A stretch of 32,682 nucleotides of DNA from Caldisericia bacterium (GTDB lineage: Bacteria; Caldisericota; Caldisericia; B22-G15): contig JAOAHY010000015.1 of NCBI GenBank assembly GCA_026414995.1, positions 1-32,682 of the forward strand, read 5' to 3'. The position numbers and the translations under genes are program-made. This document shows, one piece after another, positions 1-6,762 of the stretch; position 1 is the first letter of the stretch; every line of letters begins with the position of its first letter. Below the pieces are notes generated by a model. It was not told the origin of the DNA and did not search any database. It saw only the letters and a program-made list of their open reading frames with translations.

Positions 1-591
1 GGAAATGGTTCAACATCATACTCTGAAAATATTGGTGCAATCGGATTAACAAGAGTTGCTGCTCGTAGAGTTATAAGAGCAGGTGCGATAATAATGATTG
101 TTCTTCCTTTAATTGGAAAACTTTTCGCAGTTTTCGCTTCACTTCCACAACCAGTAGTTGGAGCAATGTATGTTGGTCTATTTGGTTTAATTTCAGCAGT
201 AGGATTAAATAACCTTCAATATGTTAACCTTAATAATTCAAGAAATCTATTTATTTTAGGATTATCTCTCTTTGGAGGTCTATCATTCCCAGCAGCATTC
301 TCATCAATAAGAGATAGTTTTTCTAAAAAACTAGCTGAACAAGGAGCAAGTTTTGGTGTTGTTTTAGGATTAATTATATTTACAATTCTTTCAACTCCAA
401 TGGCTGTTTCTGCAATTATAGGTATTTTACTTGATAATCTACTTCCTGGTGCAACAAGAGAAGAGAGAGGATTTGGATATTGGGAGAGAGAAGCTACAGA
501 AGAAGCATGGCAAAAAGCAGAAGCTGAATGGGCAAAGATGAAAGAGGGTGAAGAAAGAAAACTTGCTGGTTTTGAAGCATCTCAACAATAG
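1..591 (+). CDS. NCS2-family nucleobase (xanthine/uracil-type) permease, C-terminal part
   Basis: Inner-membrane symporter that would import a purine or pyrimidine base with a cation. The reading frame is open from base 1, so the true start lies upstream and the Met codon at base 94 is internal. The first visible residues include ENIGAIGLTRVAARRV, matching the conserved 'N-x-G-x-x-x-x-T-R-V-x-S-R' loop of the NCS2 (NAT) family. At least three hydrophobic segments follow (about bases 94-220, 230-300 and 350-440), then a charged cytoplasmic tail rich in Glu, Lys and Trp, which is ordinary for this family. An intrinsic terminator follows directly. Substrate cannot be read from this fragment. The downstream xanthine-dehydrogenase-type enzyme and AllFGH homologues make a purine-like base plausible, but that is inference from context. 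Confidence 0.88.
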   Translation, partial: GNGSTSYSENIGAIGLTRVAARRVIRAGAIIMIVLPLIGKLFAVFASLPQPVVGAMYVGLFGLISAVGLNNLQYVNLNNSRNLFILGLSLFGGLSFPAAFSSIRDSFSKKLAEQGASFGVVLGLIIFTILSTPMAVSAIIGILLDNLLPGATREERGFGYWEREATEEAWQKAEAEWAKMKEGEERKLAGFEASQQ

Positions 592-609
592 GGTTAATAA
601 GTTTATAAT

Positions 610-642
610 GGGCAGGGATAATACCCTGCCCTTTTTATTTTT
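610..642 (+). terminator. Intrinsic terminator after the permease
   Basis: A perfect 8-bp GC-rich stem, GGGCAGGG (610-617) with CCCTGCCC (624-631), closes a six-base ATAATA loop and is followed by a T-rich tract to 642. It separates the permease from the next gene. Confidence 0.9.
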
Positions 643-653
643 AGGAGGTAAAA

Positions 654-1064
654 TTGGATAAAAAAGGTCAAGGGGTATTCACATTTTTTATGATATTTTT
701 TTCAATTCTAACAGTATTTTTTATTTTTACTGCTGGAACAGATAAATCACCATTTAGAAAATTTACCGATAATATTTGGGTAGACATTTTTGCTGCTCTA
801 TTGAGTGGCGCTACTGTTCTTTTTATGAGCTTTTATTATTCAATGTTAATTGAAACTAAAGGATTTGAAGAAATAATTAGACTTAATATTAAAAAAATTA
901 AAAAACTTAAAGAAAAAGGATGGAGCGATGAAAATATTGCAAAAGACATATTAAAAGCACTAAATCTAAAGAGAGGTTATAGATATAATTATGCTTACAG
1001 AAAACTCATTTATATGTTAGGGAAAATTGATAAAATTAAATTAGTTAAAGATGAAGAATCTTAA
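654..1064 (+). CDS. Small membrane protein of unknown function
   Basis: A 136-residue protein that I do not recognise. It uses a TTG start at 654, chosen because AGGAGGT lies at 644-650, just upstream, and no better start is nearby. Two hydrophobic segments (about residues 8-27 and 43-62) suggest an N-terminal membrane hairpin. The rest is a basic cytoplasmic region rich in Lys and Ile (residues 75-136) with likely helices. It follows the permease terminator closely and overlaps the next gene by 14 bases, so the two small genes are probably translated together. No catalytic motif is visible. Confidence 0.6.
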   Translation: MDKKGQGVFTFFMIFFSILTVFFIFTAGTDKSPFRKFTDNIWVDIFAALLSGATVLFMSFYYSMLIETKGFEEIIRLNIKKIKKLKEKGWSDENIAKDILKALNLKRGYRYNYAYRKLIYMLGKIDKIKLVKDEES

Positions 1065-1542
1065 TTTTTCTCATTATTTAATTGCTGGAATTTTTTTATT
1101 TGGAATTGTTTTTTATAATTGGTTAAAGCAAAAGGATTATAAAAAAATTTTATCGAGATTTAATGAAAATGATATTTTATTAAAAACATTTGGAGTTAAA
1201 TATTTTGGTAAAGAATCGGAGAAAGGTAAACTATTAAATTCTGAGGGTTTCATGATTTTGCTAAAGGATGGTCTCTTTTATATTGGTAGTTTTGATAAAA
1301 AAGAGATTTATATTCCAAAAGGCAAAATTTTTTCAATAGCAATAACAGATCACCATAAAGGGGAACTTCTTGAAAAGGAGTGTCTTGCATTTTATTTTGA
1401 AAATGAAAATGGAGAAATAGATAGAGCTGCCTTTTCTATTCCACATCCAGAAATTTGGGTTAAAGGGATAAAAGAAAACTTAGTATTAGATAAATTTTTT
1501 AATATCAGAAGAGAAATTGTAAGCGAAGAAAATTTATATTAA
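1051..1542 (+). CDS. Membrane-anchored protein of unknown function, possibly PH-like
   Basis: A 163-residue protein with one N-terminal hydrophobic segment (about residues 8-25) followed by a soluble domain. The soluble part alternates short hydrophobic strands (FMILLKDGLFYIGSF, EIYIPKGKIFSIAI, CLAFYFENENGEIDRAAF) and ends in a helix. That pattern is reminiscent of bacterial PH/GRAM-like barrels, but this is a guess from strand pattern, not a recognised motif. The start overlaps the end of the preceding small membrane protein. No strong Shine-Dalgarno is visible, consistent with translational coupling. It ends five bases before the -35 box of the HutP promoter, so it belongs to the upstream unit. 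Confidence 0.55.
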   Translation: MKNLNFSHYLIAGIFLFGIVFYNWLKQKDYKKILSRFNENDILLKTFGVKYFGKESEKGKLLNSEGFMILLKDGLFYIGSFDKKEIYIPKGKIFSIAITDHHKGELLEKECLAFYFENENGEIDRAAFSIPHPEIWVKGIKENLVLDKFFNIRREIVSEENLY

Positions 1543-1546
1543 ATTG

Positions 1547-1574
1547 TTGACAATTAAACGATTAATAATATAAT
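1547..1574 (+). promoter_or_regulatory. Sigma-70 promoter for the hutP-allH-fdrA operon
   Basis: A consensus -35 box TTGACA (1547-1552) is separated by 16 bases from a consensus -10 box TATAAT (1569-1574). Transcription should start near 1581, leaving only about 15 untranslated bases before the HutP start codon. There is no room for a conventional leader terminator upstream of HutP. Confidence 0.85.
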
Positions 1575-1591
1575 AAAATTGTAAAGGAGAA

Positions 1592-1615
1592 GAGTATGGA
1601 GAAAAAAGAGAGAAG
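1592..1615 (+). promoter_or_regulatory. Candidate HutP-type NAG-N4 triplet array over the hutP start
   Basis: Four NAG triplets occur with exact seven-base periodicity: GAG 1592-1594, GAG 1599-1601, AAG 1606-1608 and AAG 1613-1615, each separated by four bases. The ATG at 1596 lies in the first spacer. B. subtilis HutP is known to bind NAG triplets spaced by four bases. Here this could be an autoregulatory site overlapping the ribosome site. The stretch is very purine-rich, since it encodes Glu/Lys/Arg, so chance is a serious alternative. Confidence 0.3.
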
Positions 1616-2045
1616 AGAAATTGAGTTTAAAATGGAATTAGATAGAATAGGTAAAGTTGCTCTACTTCTATCAATGTCTTCAGATGAAGAAGAAAATGAG
1701 ATAAAGAAAAAAATTATTGAGTCTACAAATTACAAAGTTGGAGTGACAAGAGTGGCAGGTTTTGCTTCAGAAATAAGAAGAAAATTTGCACCAGCAATTT
1801 TAGGGGCTGCATTAAATTGTAATGTTATTAATAAAACAACACCTGAAGTGCATGCTTTACTTCATGCATCTCTTGAGGCACTAAATTCAATAATTCACAG
1901 TGAATCACTTGATTCTTCTCTTTCTTTAAAAGTTTCTGTAGTATCAGACGGAAAATGGATTTGTGTTGGAATTTTTGGTGACTCAGCTTTTTACCCAATA
2001 ACAAACCATGAAAAAAGCGCATTAGGAATAATGCATATTAAATAA
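1596..2045 (+). CDS. HutP-family RNA-binding regulatory protein
   Basis: HutP in Bacillus subtilis is a hexameric antiterminator that binds mRNA when loaded with L-histidine and Mg2+. This 149-residue protein has nearly the same length (148 in B. subtilis). It aligns from memory through EVHALLHASLEAL, the counterpart of ESHALYHATMEAL, and through KWICVGIFG...NHEKSALGIMHI, the counterpart of DWIAVSLYG...EHETFGVGINHI. All three metal-coordinating histidines of the family (B. subtilis His73, His77, His138) are kept. The residues aligned with Glu55 and Thr56, on the RNA-facing helix, appear to be Leu and Gly, so RNA specificity may differ. Start: ATG with AAAGGAG six bases upstream. The gene leads an operon of AllH/AllF/AllG-like and cyclase genes rather than hutHUIG, so its ligand may not be histidine. 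Family assignment is firm; the regulatory target is inferred. Confidence 0.85.
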   Translation: MEKKERREIEFKMELDRIGKVALLLSMSSDEEENEIKKKIIESTNYKVGVTRVAGFASEIRRKFAPAILGAALNCNVINKTTPEVHALLHASLEALNSIIHSESLDSSLSLKVSVVSDGKWICVGIFGDSAFYPITNHEKSALGIMHIK

Positions 2046-2057
2046 AGAGAGGTTATT

Positions 2058-2927
2058 TTGATTTTAGTAAATTGTTTAGAAAAAAAATTTAATATTATTA
2101 GTATTGGTGATTGTATTGAGGATGGTGAATATCTATTACATTCTTCTTTTAATAACTCTATAAATTTTTATAAAGGAGATAAAATTTTAACTATAGGAAA
2201 TACTTTTATTGGAAGAGGCCCAACAAATATAATTTCTAATGATATATCAATTTTTAGAAACATTCACTGCATTAATAAAAAAAGGGAATTAATCATTTTT
2301 GAAGAGTTTAAATTTGAGATTGATAATTCGAAAATTTATGAATCTAAATTAAAAATTGATGAATTTAATATAGAAAAACTTTATAATAACATAAATCTAT
2401 TTGAAAATTATGTAAAAATATTTTCTAATGGAAAGGGTCTTTCTCCTTTATTGGGATTCAATTTTTATGAAAATGATGTTTTATCTAATAAATTTATTTT
2501 CAAAATTAAAAATGGTATAGAAAAAATTATTAGTGGTAATTTAATAAATGGAATTAATGAAATTAAAGGTGTTGGAATAGGATTAACACCAAGTGGAGAT
2601 GATTTTATTTATGGATTTCTTGTTGGAATTAATATATTTGAGATAATTCAAAGAAAAAAATTTCAAAATATTAAAAAATTAATTTATGAGACTGCAAAGA
2701 GCGATAATTTGATTTCTAATAACTTTTTATATTTTGCGAGCGAAGGAATGTTTTTTGAAAAAACAAAAAATTTGATCATTTCTTTGTTTTTTGGGAACGA
2801 GAGTCAATTATTAGAGAGTACTACAAAAATACTCCAGATAGGAGAAACTTCTGGAGTAGATTTTTGTGTGGGTCTAATTTTTGCATTAAAAAAAGGAGGA
2901 GAAGATGTATGTAAAAGGTTTAATTAA
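2058..2927 (+). CDS. DUF2877 protein, AllH (YlbF)-like oxamate carbamoyltransferase component
   Basis: A 289-residue protein of the DUF2877 family. In E. coli the member AllH (YlbF) works with AllF (FdrA) and AllG (YlbE) as oxamate carbamoyltransferase, which turns oxalurate into oxamate plus carbamoyl phosphate. The diagnostic element is the Gly-rich GVGIGLTPSGDDFIYGFLVG (about residues 171-190), the conserved 'G-x-G-x-G-L-T-P-S-G-D-D' signature. The start is TTG with AGAGAGG upstream. It lies 12 bases after hutP and overlaps fdrA by 23 bases, so it is clearly in the same operon. It is richer in Asn, Ile and Lys, and more AT-rich, than the following fdrA gene. The precise substrate here is not provable from sequence. 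Confidence 0.78.
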   Translation: MILVNCLEKKFNIISIGDCIEDGEYLLHSSFNNSINFYKGDKILTIGNTFIGRGPTNIISNDISIFRNIHCINKKRELIIFEEFKFEIDNSKIYESKLKIDEFNIEKLYNNINLFENYVKIFSNGKGLSPLLGFNFYENDVLSNKFIFKIKNGIEKIISGNLINGINEIKGVGIGLTPSGDDFIYGFLVGINIFEIIQRKKFQNIKKLIYETAKSDNLISNNFLYFASEGMFFEKTKNLIISLFFGNESQLLESTTKILQIGETSGVDFCVGLIFALKKGGEDVCKRFN

Positions 2928-4458
2928 AAGTGGAGAATATTATGATTCTGTAACCCTTATGCTTGTTTCAAGAGACGCCTCATCACTTCCAGGTATTATT
3001 GAAGCAGCTGTTGTTATGGGAACAAAAGAAAATAAATCAATACTTGATGCTTCAGGAATGCTTCTTCCTGAATTTAAAGAAGCAAAAGACTCAGATTTAC
3101 TTATTGTTGTAAAAGGTGAAAATGAAAAAATTGCTGAAGATGGAGTTAATAAAATAGTTGAAATGCTAAAAAAAAGTAAAGAAAAAGTTTCTCAAGGAGC
3201 AGAATTTTTACCAAAAAGCATTGAAGGTGCACTTCAAATTATGCCTGATGCAAATTTATGTTTAATTTCAGTTGCTGGCAGATATGCAGCAGATGTTGCA
3301 ATGGATGCTCTTAAAAGAGGTCTACATGTTATGATTTTTTCAGACAATGTTCCAAAAGATAAAGCAATAGAGGTTAAAAAATATGGTTTCGAACATGATC
3401 TACTTGTTATGGGTCCAGATTGTGGAACTGCAATTATAAATGGTGCTCCACTTGGTTTTGCAAATGTTGTAAATAGAGGGGATATTGGAATAGTATCTGC
3501 TGCTGGAACTGGTCTTCAAGAGGTTAGTTGTATTATTTCAAATAATGGTGGAGGAATTTCACAAGGGATTGGAACTGGTGGAATTGATGTTAAAAAGGAG
3601 TATGGAGGTTTATCATTTATTAAGGGCATTGAAGCATTAAGAGATGATCCTGAAACAAAAGTTATAGTTCTAGTTTCAAAGCCTCCACATCCTGAAGTGT
3701 TAGAGAAAATCGGTAAAATTACAAAAGATATTAAAAAACCAATTGTTGGAATTTTATTAGGGGCAGAACCTGAATTAGTTAAATCAATTGGTGCAATACC
3801 TGCTTCAACTCTTGAAGAAGGAGCACTTCTAGCATTGAGTATCTCAAAAGGAATACCAATGGATACATTTAAGAAAAAATTAGATGAAAAAGAAGAAGAA
3901 ATAAAAAAATTAGCAGAAGAGTTAGCTAAAAGATTAAAACCGGAGCAAAAATATTTTAGAGGTTTCTTCCAAGGAGGAACTCTTACTTATGAAACTCAGT
4001 TAATATTAAAAGATTTTATTGGTTATGTAAATTCAAATGCTCCTGTTGATGAGAATTATAGAATAAAAGATTCTTGGATAAGTGAGGGACATACAGTTAT
4101 AGATTTTGGTGAAGATGAATTTACTGTAGGAAGACCTCATCCAATGATTGATTTTAGTTTAAGAAATAAAAGATTAATAGAAGAGAGTAGTTTAAAAGAT
4201 GTTGCAATATTTTATCTTGATATAGTTATAGGATATGGTTCAAATCCAAAACCTAAAGAGGATCAGGTACCAGCTCTTAAAGAAGCAATGAAAAAATCAA
4301 ATGCAATATTTATAATAACTGTTTGCGGAACTGATAAAGACCCTCAAAACAAAAAAGATTTAATTGAAGGACTAAAAGATACAGGAGCAATTGTTTTTGA
4401 ATCAAATGCTTCTGCTGCAAAATTAGCAGGTTATATTTTAAAGAAAATAGGAGGCTAA
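2905..4458 (+). CDS. fdrA: FdrA/AllF-like acyl-CoA-synthetase-fold protein
   Basis: A 517-residue protein related to the alpha and beta halves of succinyl-CoA synthetase. E. coli FdrA (AllF) is part of oxamate carbamoyltransferase. Visible parts are a Rossmann-like CoA-binding region (about residues 116-150), GPDCGTAIINGAPLGFANVV (170-189), VSAAGTGLQEVS (197-208) and IGTGGIDV (222-229). A second ligase-like region follows to the C-terminus, with GFFQGGTLTYETQ and VGRPHPMIDFSLR. The phosphohistidine loop of true succinyl-CoA synthetases is not seen, as is normal for FdrA. It has a strong AAAGGAGGA ribosome site inside the end of allH and is followed after two bases by the short ORF at 4461. 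Family assignment is secure; its reaction here is inferred from AllFGH. Confidence 0.85.
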   Translation: MYVKGLIKSGEYYDSVTLMLVSRDASSLPGIIEAAVVMGTKENKSILDASGMLLPEFKEAKDSDLLIVVKGENEKIAEDGVNKIVEMLKKSKEKVSQGAEFLPKSIEGALQIMPDANLCLISVAGRYAADVAMDALKRGLHVMIFSDNVPKDKAIEVKKYGFEHDLLVMGPDCGTAIINGAPLGFANVVNRGDIGIVSAAGTGLQEVSCIISNNGGGISQGIGTGGIDVKKEYGGLSFIKGIEALRDDPETKVIVLVSKPPHPEVLEKIGKITKDIKKPIVGILLGAEPELVKSIGAIPASTLEEGALLALSISKGIPMDTFKKKLDEKEEEIKKLAEELAKRLKPEQKYFRGFFQGGTLTYETQLILKDFIGYVNSNAPVDENYRIKDSWISEGHTVIDFGEDEFTVGRPHPMIDFSLRNKRLIEESSLKDVAIFYLDIVIGYGSNPKPKEDQVPALKEAMKKSNAIFIITVCGTDKDPQNKKDLIEGLKDTGAIVFESNASAAKLAGYILKKIGG

Positions 4459-4460
4459 AA

Positions 4461-4640
4461 ATGGCAGTAAGTGATTTATTTAAAAAAGAATTAAAGGTTA
4501 TAAATGTTGGACTTCTCTCTTTTAAAGAGAGTTTAGAGCAAACAGGTTTTAAAGTAATTCAAGTTGATTGGAGTCCTCCTGCAGGAGGAGATGAGGAGGC
4601 TCTTGAAGCACTTAAAAAACTTATGAATTTAGGTAAATAG
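4461..4640 (+). CDS. 59-residue module associated with FdrA/DUF1116 proteins
   Basis: A short gene of 59 codons plus stop with a clear ribosome site (GGAGG just before 4456). The protein reads LKVINVGLLSFKESL in its first half and VIQVDWSPPAGGDEEALEAL in its second. This resembles the short 'L-x-V-V-N-I-G-L-x-x-F ... V-x-V-D-W-x-P-P-A-G-G' segment that I recall at the N-terminus of longer DUF1116 proteins in other bacteria. Here it is a free-standing gene between fdrA and the first cyclase, so the carbamoyltransferase would have an extra small subunit. It starts two bases after the fdrA stop, and the next ribosome site begins right after its own stop. Recognition is from memory and moderate; the coding call itself is strong. 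Confidence 0.75.
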   Translation: MAVSDLFKKELKVINVGLLSFKESLEQTGFKVIQVDWSPPAGGDEEALEALKKLMNLGK

Positions 4641-4649
4641 GAGGAATTT

Positions 4650-5462
4650 ATGAATATAAACGAATTTTTAGAATTGATGGGGAAAGCAAAGATTTATGAT
4701 TTAACTCAACCTTTGAGTGTTCACACACCTCCTTGGCCAAGTTATGTTCCACTTTCAGTTCAATATTTTAAAAGAATAGCTGGAGCTCATATGGGACAAG
4801 GAGCTAACGGGCAAATAATAACAATGAGTCACCATGTTGGCACACATATTGATGGTGAAATTCATTTTTATGGACATGGTAGATCTATTGGTGAAGTACC
4901 AATTGAAGAGTGGATAGGTCCAGGAGTTGTTGTTGATATTTCTGATGAAGTTGGTGATTATGATCTATATTTTCCAGAAATGTTAGAAAAAAAGGTTGAA
5001 ATTAGACAAGGTGATATATTGATTATTAACACTGGTTATCATAGATATGCTTGGTATGAACCTGAAGCAGACGAAGTAAGATATTTTGTTAAACATCCAG
5101 GACCAGGACCTGGATTTGATGAATGGGCTTTAAAAATGAAATTCAAGTGGATTGGTGTTGATTGTGGAAGTGCAGATCATCCAATGAATACAATAATAAG
5201 ACAGTGGCATCCAAAAGCTTTTATTGAAGCAGAGAAAAAATTAAGGGAAAAATATGGAAAAAGTTGGGATGAGATGTTTCCTCCTGAAGAATATTATCAA
5301 ATAATGCATTTAAAACTATTTCCAAAAGGACTTGTTCATGCAGAAAATTTAGGAGGAGATATTGATAAAGTTAAAAATAAAAGAGTTTGGATTGGATGTT
5401 TTCCATTAAAAGGGATGGAGTTTGAATCATCTCAATGTAGAATTATTGCAATTGAACCATAA
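4650..5462 (+). CDS. Cyclase-family metal-dependent hydrolase
   Basis: A 270-residue protein of the cyclase family (Pfam PF04199), which includes kynurenine formamidase and isatin hydrolase. These are Mn/Zn enzymes that open lactam or cleave formamide bonds. The signature HHVGTHIDGEIHF is intact: His62, His66, Asp68 and His72 match the 'H-x-G-T-H-x-D-x-x-x-H-F' metal site. A second conserved block, GVDCGSADHPMN, lies near residue 170. It is inserted between the small module and the DUF1116 gene, with strong ribosome sites on both sides, so it is co-expressed with the AllFGH-like proteins. A role in hydrolysing a cyclic amide intermediate is likely but inferred. Full length for the family, with no defects seen. 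Confidence 0.88.
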   Translation: MNINEFLELMGKAKIYDLTQPLSVHTPPWPSYVPLSVQYFKRIAGAHMGQGANGQIITMSHHVGTHIDGEIHFYGHGRSIGEVPIEEWIGPGVVVDISDEVGDYDLYFPEMLEKKVEIRQGDILIINTGYHRYAWYEPEADEVRYFVKHPGPGPGFDEWALKMKFKWIGVDCGSADHPMNTIIRQWHPKAFIEAEKKLREKYGKSWDEMFPPEEYYQIMHLKLFPKGLVHAENLGGDIDKVKNKRVWIGCFPLKGMEFESSQCRIIAIEP

Positions 5463-5485
5463 TATAAAATTAAAGGAGGTATTAA

Positions 5486-6730
5486 ATGATTGACATTGAA
5501 AAAGCAAATCAAGAGGCATTAAAAAGACTTCTTGATGCTCAGCCAGTATGGGTTGATGTACAAAGAGCTATTGATGTAATACCTGGAATGAAAAAGAATA
5601 TGCTTCTTCATGCAGGTCCACCAATAACTTGGGATAGAATGTGTGGAGCAATGAAAGGAGCTGTAATAGGTGCATTAATTTATGAAGGTTTAGCGAAAAA
5701 TCCGGAAGAGGCAGAAAATTTAGCTGCATCAGGAGAAATTATTTTTGAACCAAATCATCATCATAGTTCAGTTGCTCCAATGGCTGGAATTATCTCACCT
5801 TCTATGCCAGTTATGGTAATTGAAAATGAAGCGTTTGGTAATAGAGCATATTGTAATTTCAGTGAAGGTATTGGTAAGGTTTTAAGAATGGGCGCATATT
5901 CAGAAGATGTAATTGCAAGGTTAAAATGGATGGAAAATGTGTTTTTCCCAGTTATGCAAAAAGCAATAAGAAAAGCAGGTAAAATAGAATTAAAACCAAT
6001 TAATGCTGAAGCTCTCACAATGGGTGATGAACTTCATAATAGAACAAGAGCAGCATCTTACCTTCTTTTTTCAAAACTTGTACCTTATCTTCTTGCAACA
6101 ATGGAAGATTTAAAGAATACTAATGATTCAATAACATTTATACAACAAAATATACATGCATATCTTCCTTTTATTATGGCAAGTTGTAAAGCAAGTATAG
6201 AGCCATGTGAAGGAATTGAAGGAAGCACAATGGTAACAGTTATGTCAAGAAATGGAACTGACTGGGGAATAAGAGTTTCAGGAATGGGTAAAGAATGGTT
6301 TACATGTGAATCTCCAGTCCCAGATGTACTACTTTTCCCTGGGTTTAAAAAGGAAGATGTTGGTAGAGATATGGGTGATAGTTCAATTATGGAAACAATT
6401 GGAATTGGTGGTCTTGCTATTGCAGCAGCACCTGCAATTATAAAATTTGTTGGTGGTACAACACAACTTGCTATAAAGAAAAATCTTGAAATGTATGAGA
6501 TAACAATTGGAGAAAATAATACATATCAAATTCCATATTTTGATTTTAGAGGAACTCCTACTGGCATTGATATAAGAAAAGTTGTTGAGAAAAATTTAAC
6601 TCCATTTATTGATACAGGTGTTGCGCACAAAGATCCTGGTGTGGGGCAAGTAGGAGCAGGTCTTCTTGATGCACCAATGGAGTGCTTCAAGAAGGCACTA
6701 ATTGCATTTGCAAAGAAATATGCTGGTTAA
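5486..6730 (+). CDS. DUF1116 protein, AllG (YlbE)-like oxamate carbamoyltransferase component
   Basis: A 414-residue DUF1116 protein, close in length to E. coli AllG/YlbE. Conserved stretches that I recognise from YlbE are LLHAGPPITWDRM (residues 40-52), MKGAVIGALIYEG, NRAYCNFSEGIGKVLRMGAY, the mid-protein TMGDELHNR, and the C-terminal TGVAHKDPGVGQVGAG. In E. coli the protein acts with AllF and AllH in carbamoyl transfer between oxalurate, oxamate and carbamoyl phosphate. It has an AAAGGAGGT ribosome site. The presence of all three components in one operon argues for a complete carbamoyltransferase complex. No carbamate kinase, which would turn carbamoyl phosphate into ATP, occurs in this window. 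Confidence 0.85.
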   Translation: MIDIEKANQEALKRLLDAQPVWVDVQRAIDVIPGMKKNMLLHAGPPITWDRMCGAMKGAVIGALIYEGLAKNPEEAENLAASGEIIFEPNHHHSSVAPMAGIISPSMPVMVIENEAFGNRAYCNFSEGIGKVLRMGAYSEDVIARLKWMENVFFPVMQKAIRKAGKIELKPINAEALTMGDELHNRTRAASYLLFSKLVPYLLATMEDLKNTNDSITFIQQNIHAYLPFIMASCKASIEPCEGIEGSTMVTVMSRNGTDWGIRVSGMGKEWFTCESPVPDVLLFPGFKKEDVGRDMGDSSIMETIGIGGLAIAAAPAIIKFVGGTTQLAIKKNLEMYEITIGENNTYQIPYFDFRGTPTGIDIRKVVEKNLTPFIDTGVAHKDPGVGQVGAGLLDAPMECFKKALIAFAKKYAG

Positions 6731-6762
6731 AATAAAAAAATTTAATAAAAAGGAGGTATTTT

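Noticed and set aside
592-653. Purine riboswitch between the permease and the next gene
   Set aside because: The only structure is a simple 8-bp terminator hairpin; no three-way junction or conserved purine-riboswitch loops are visible.
2905-4458. FdrA as a true succinyl-CoA synthetase
   Set aside because: The phosphohistidine loop is missing and the gene neighbours are AllH- and AllG-like.
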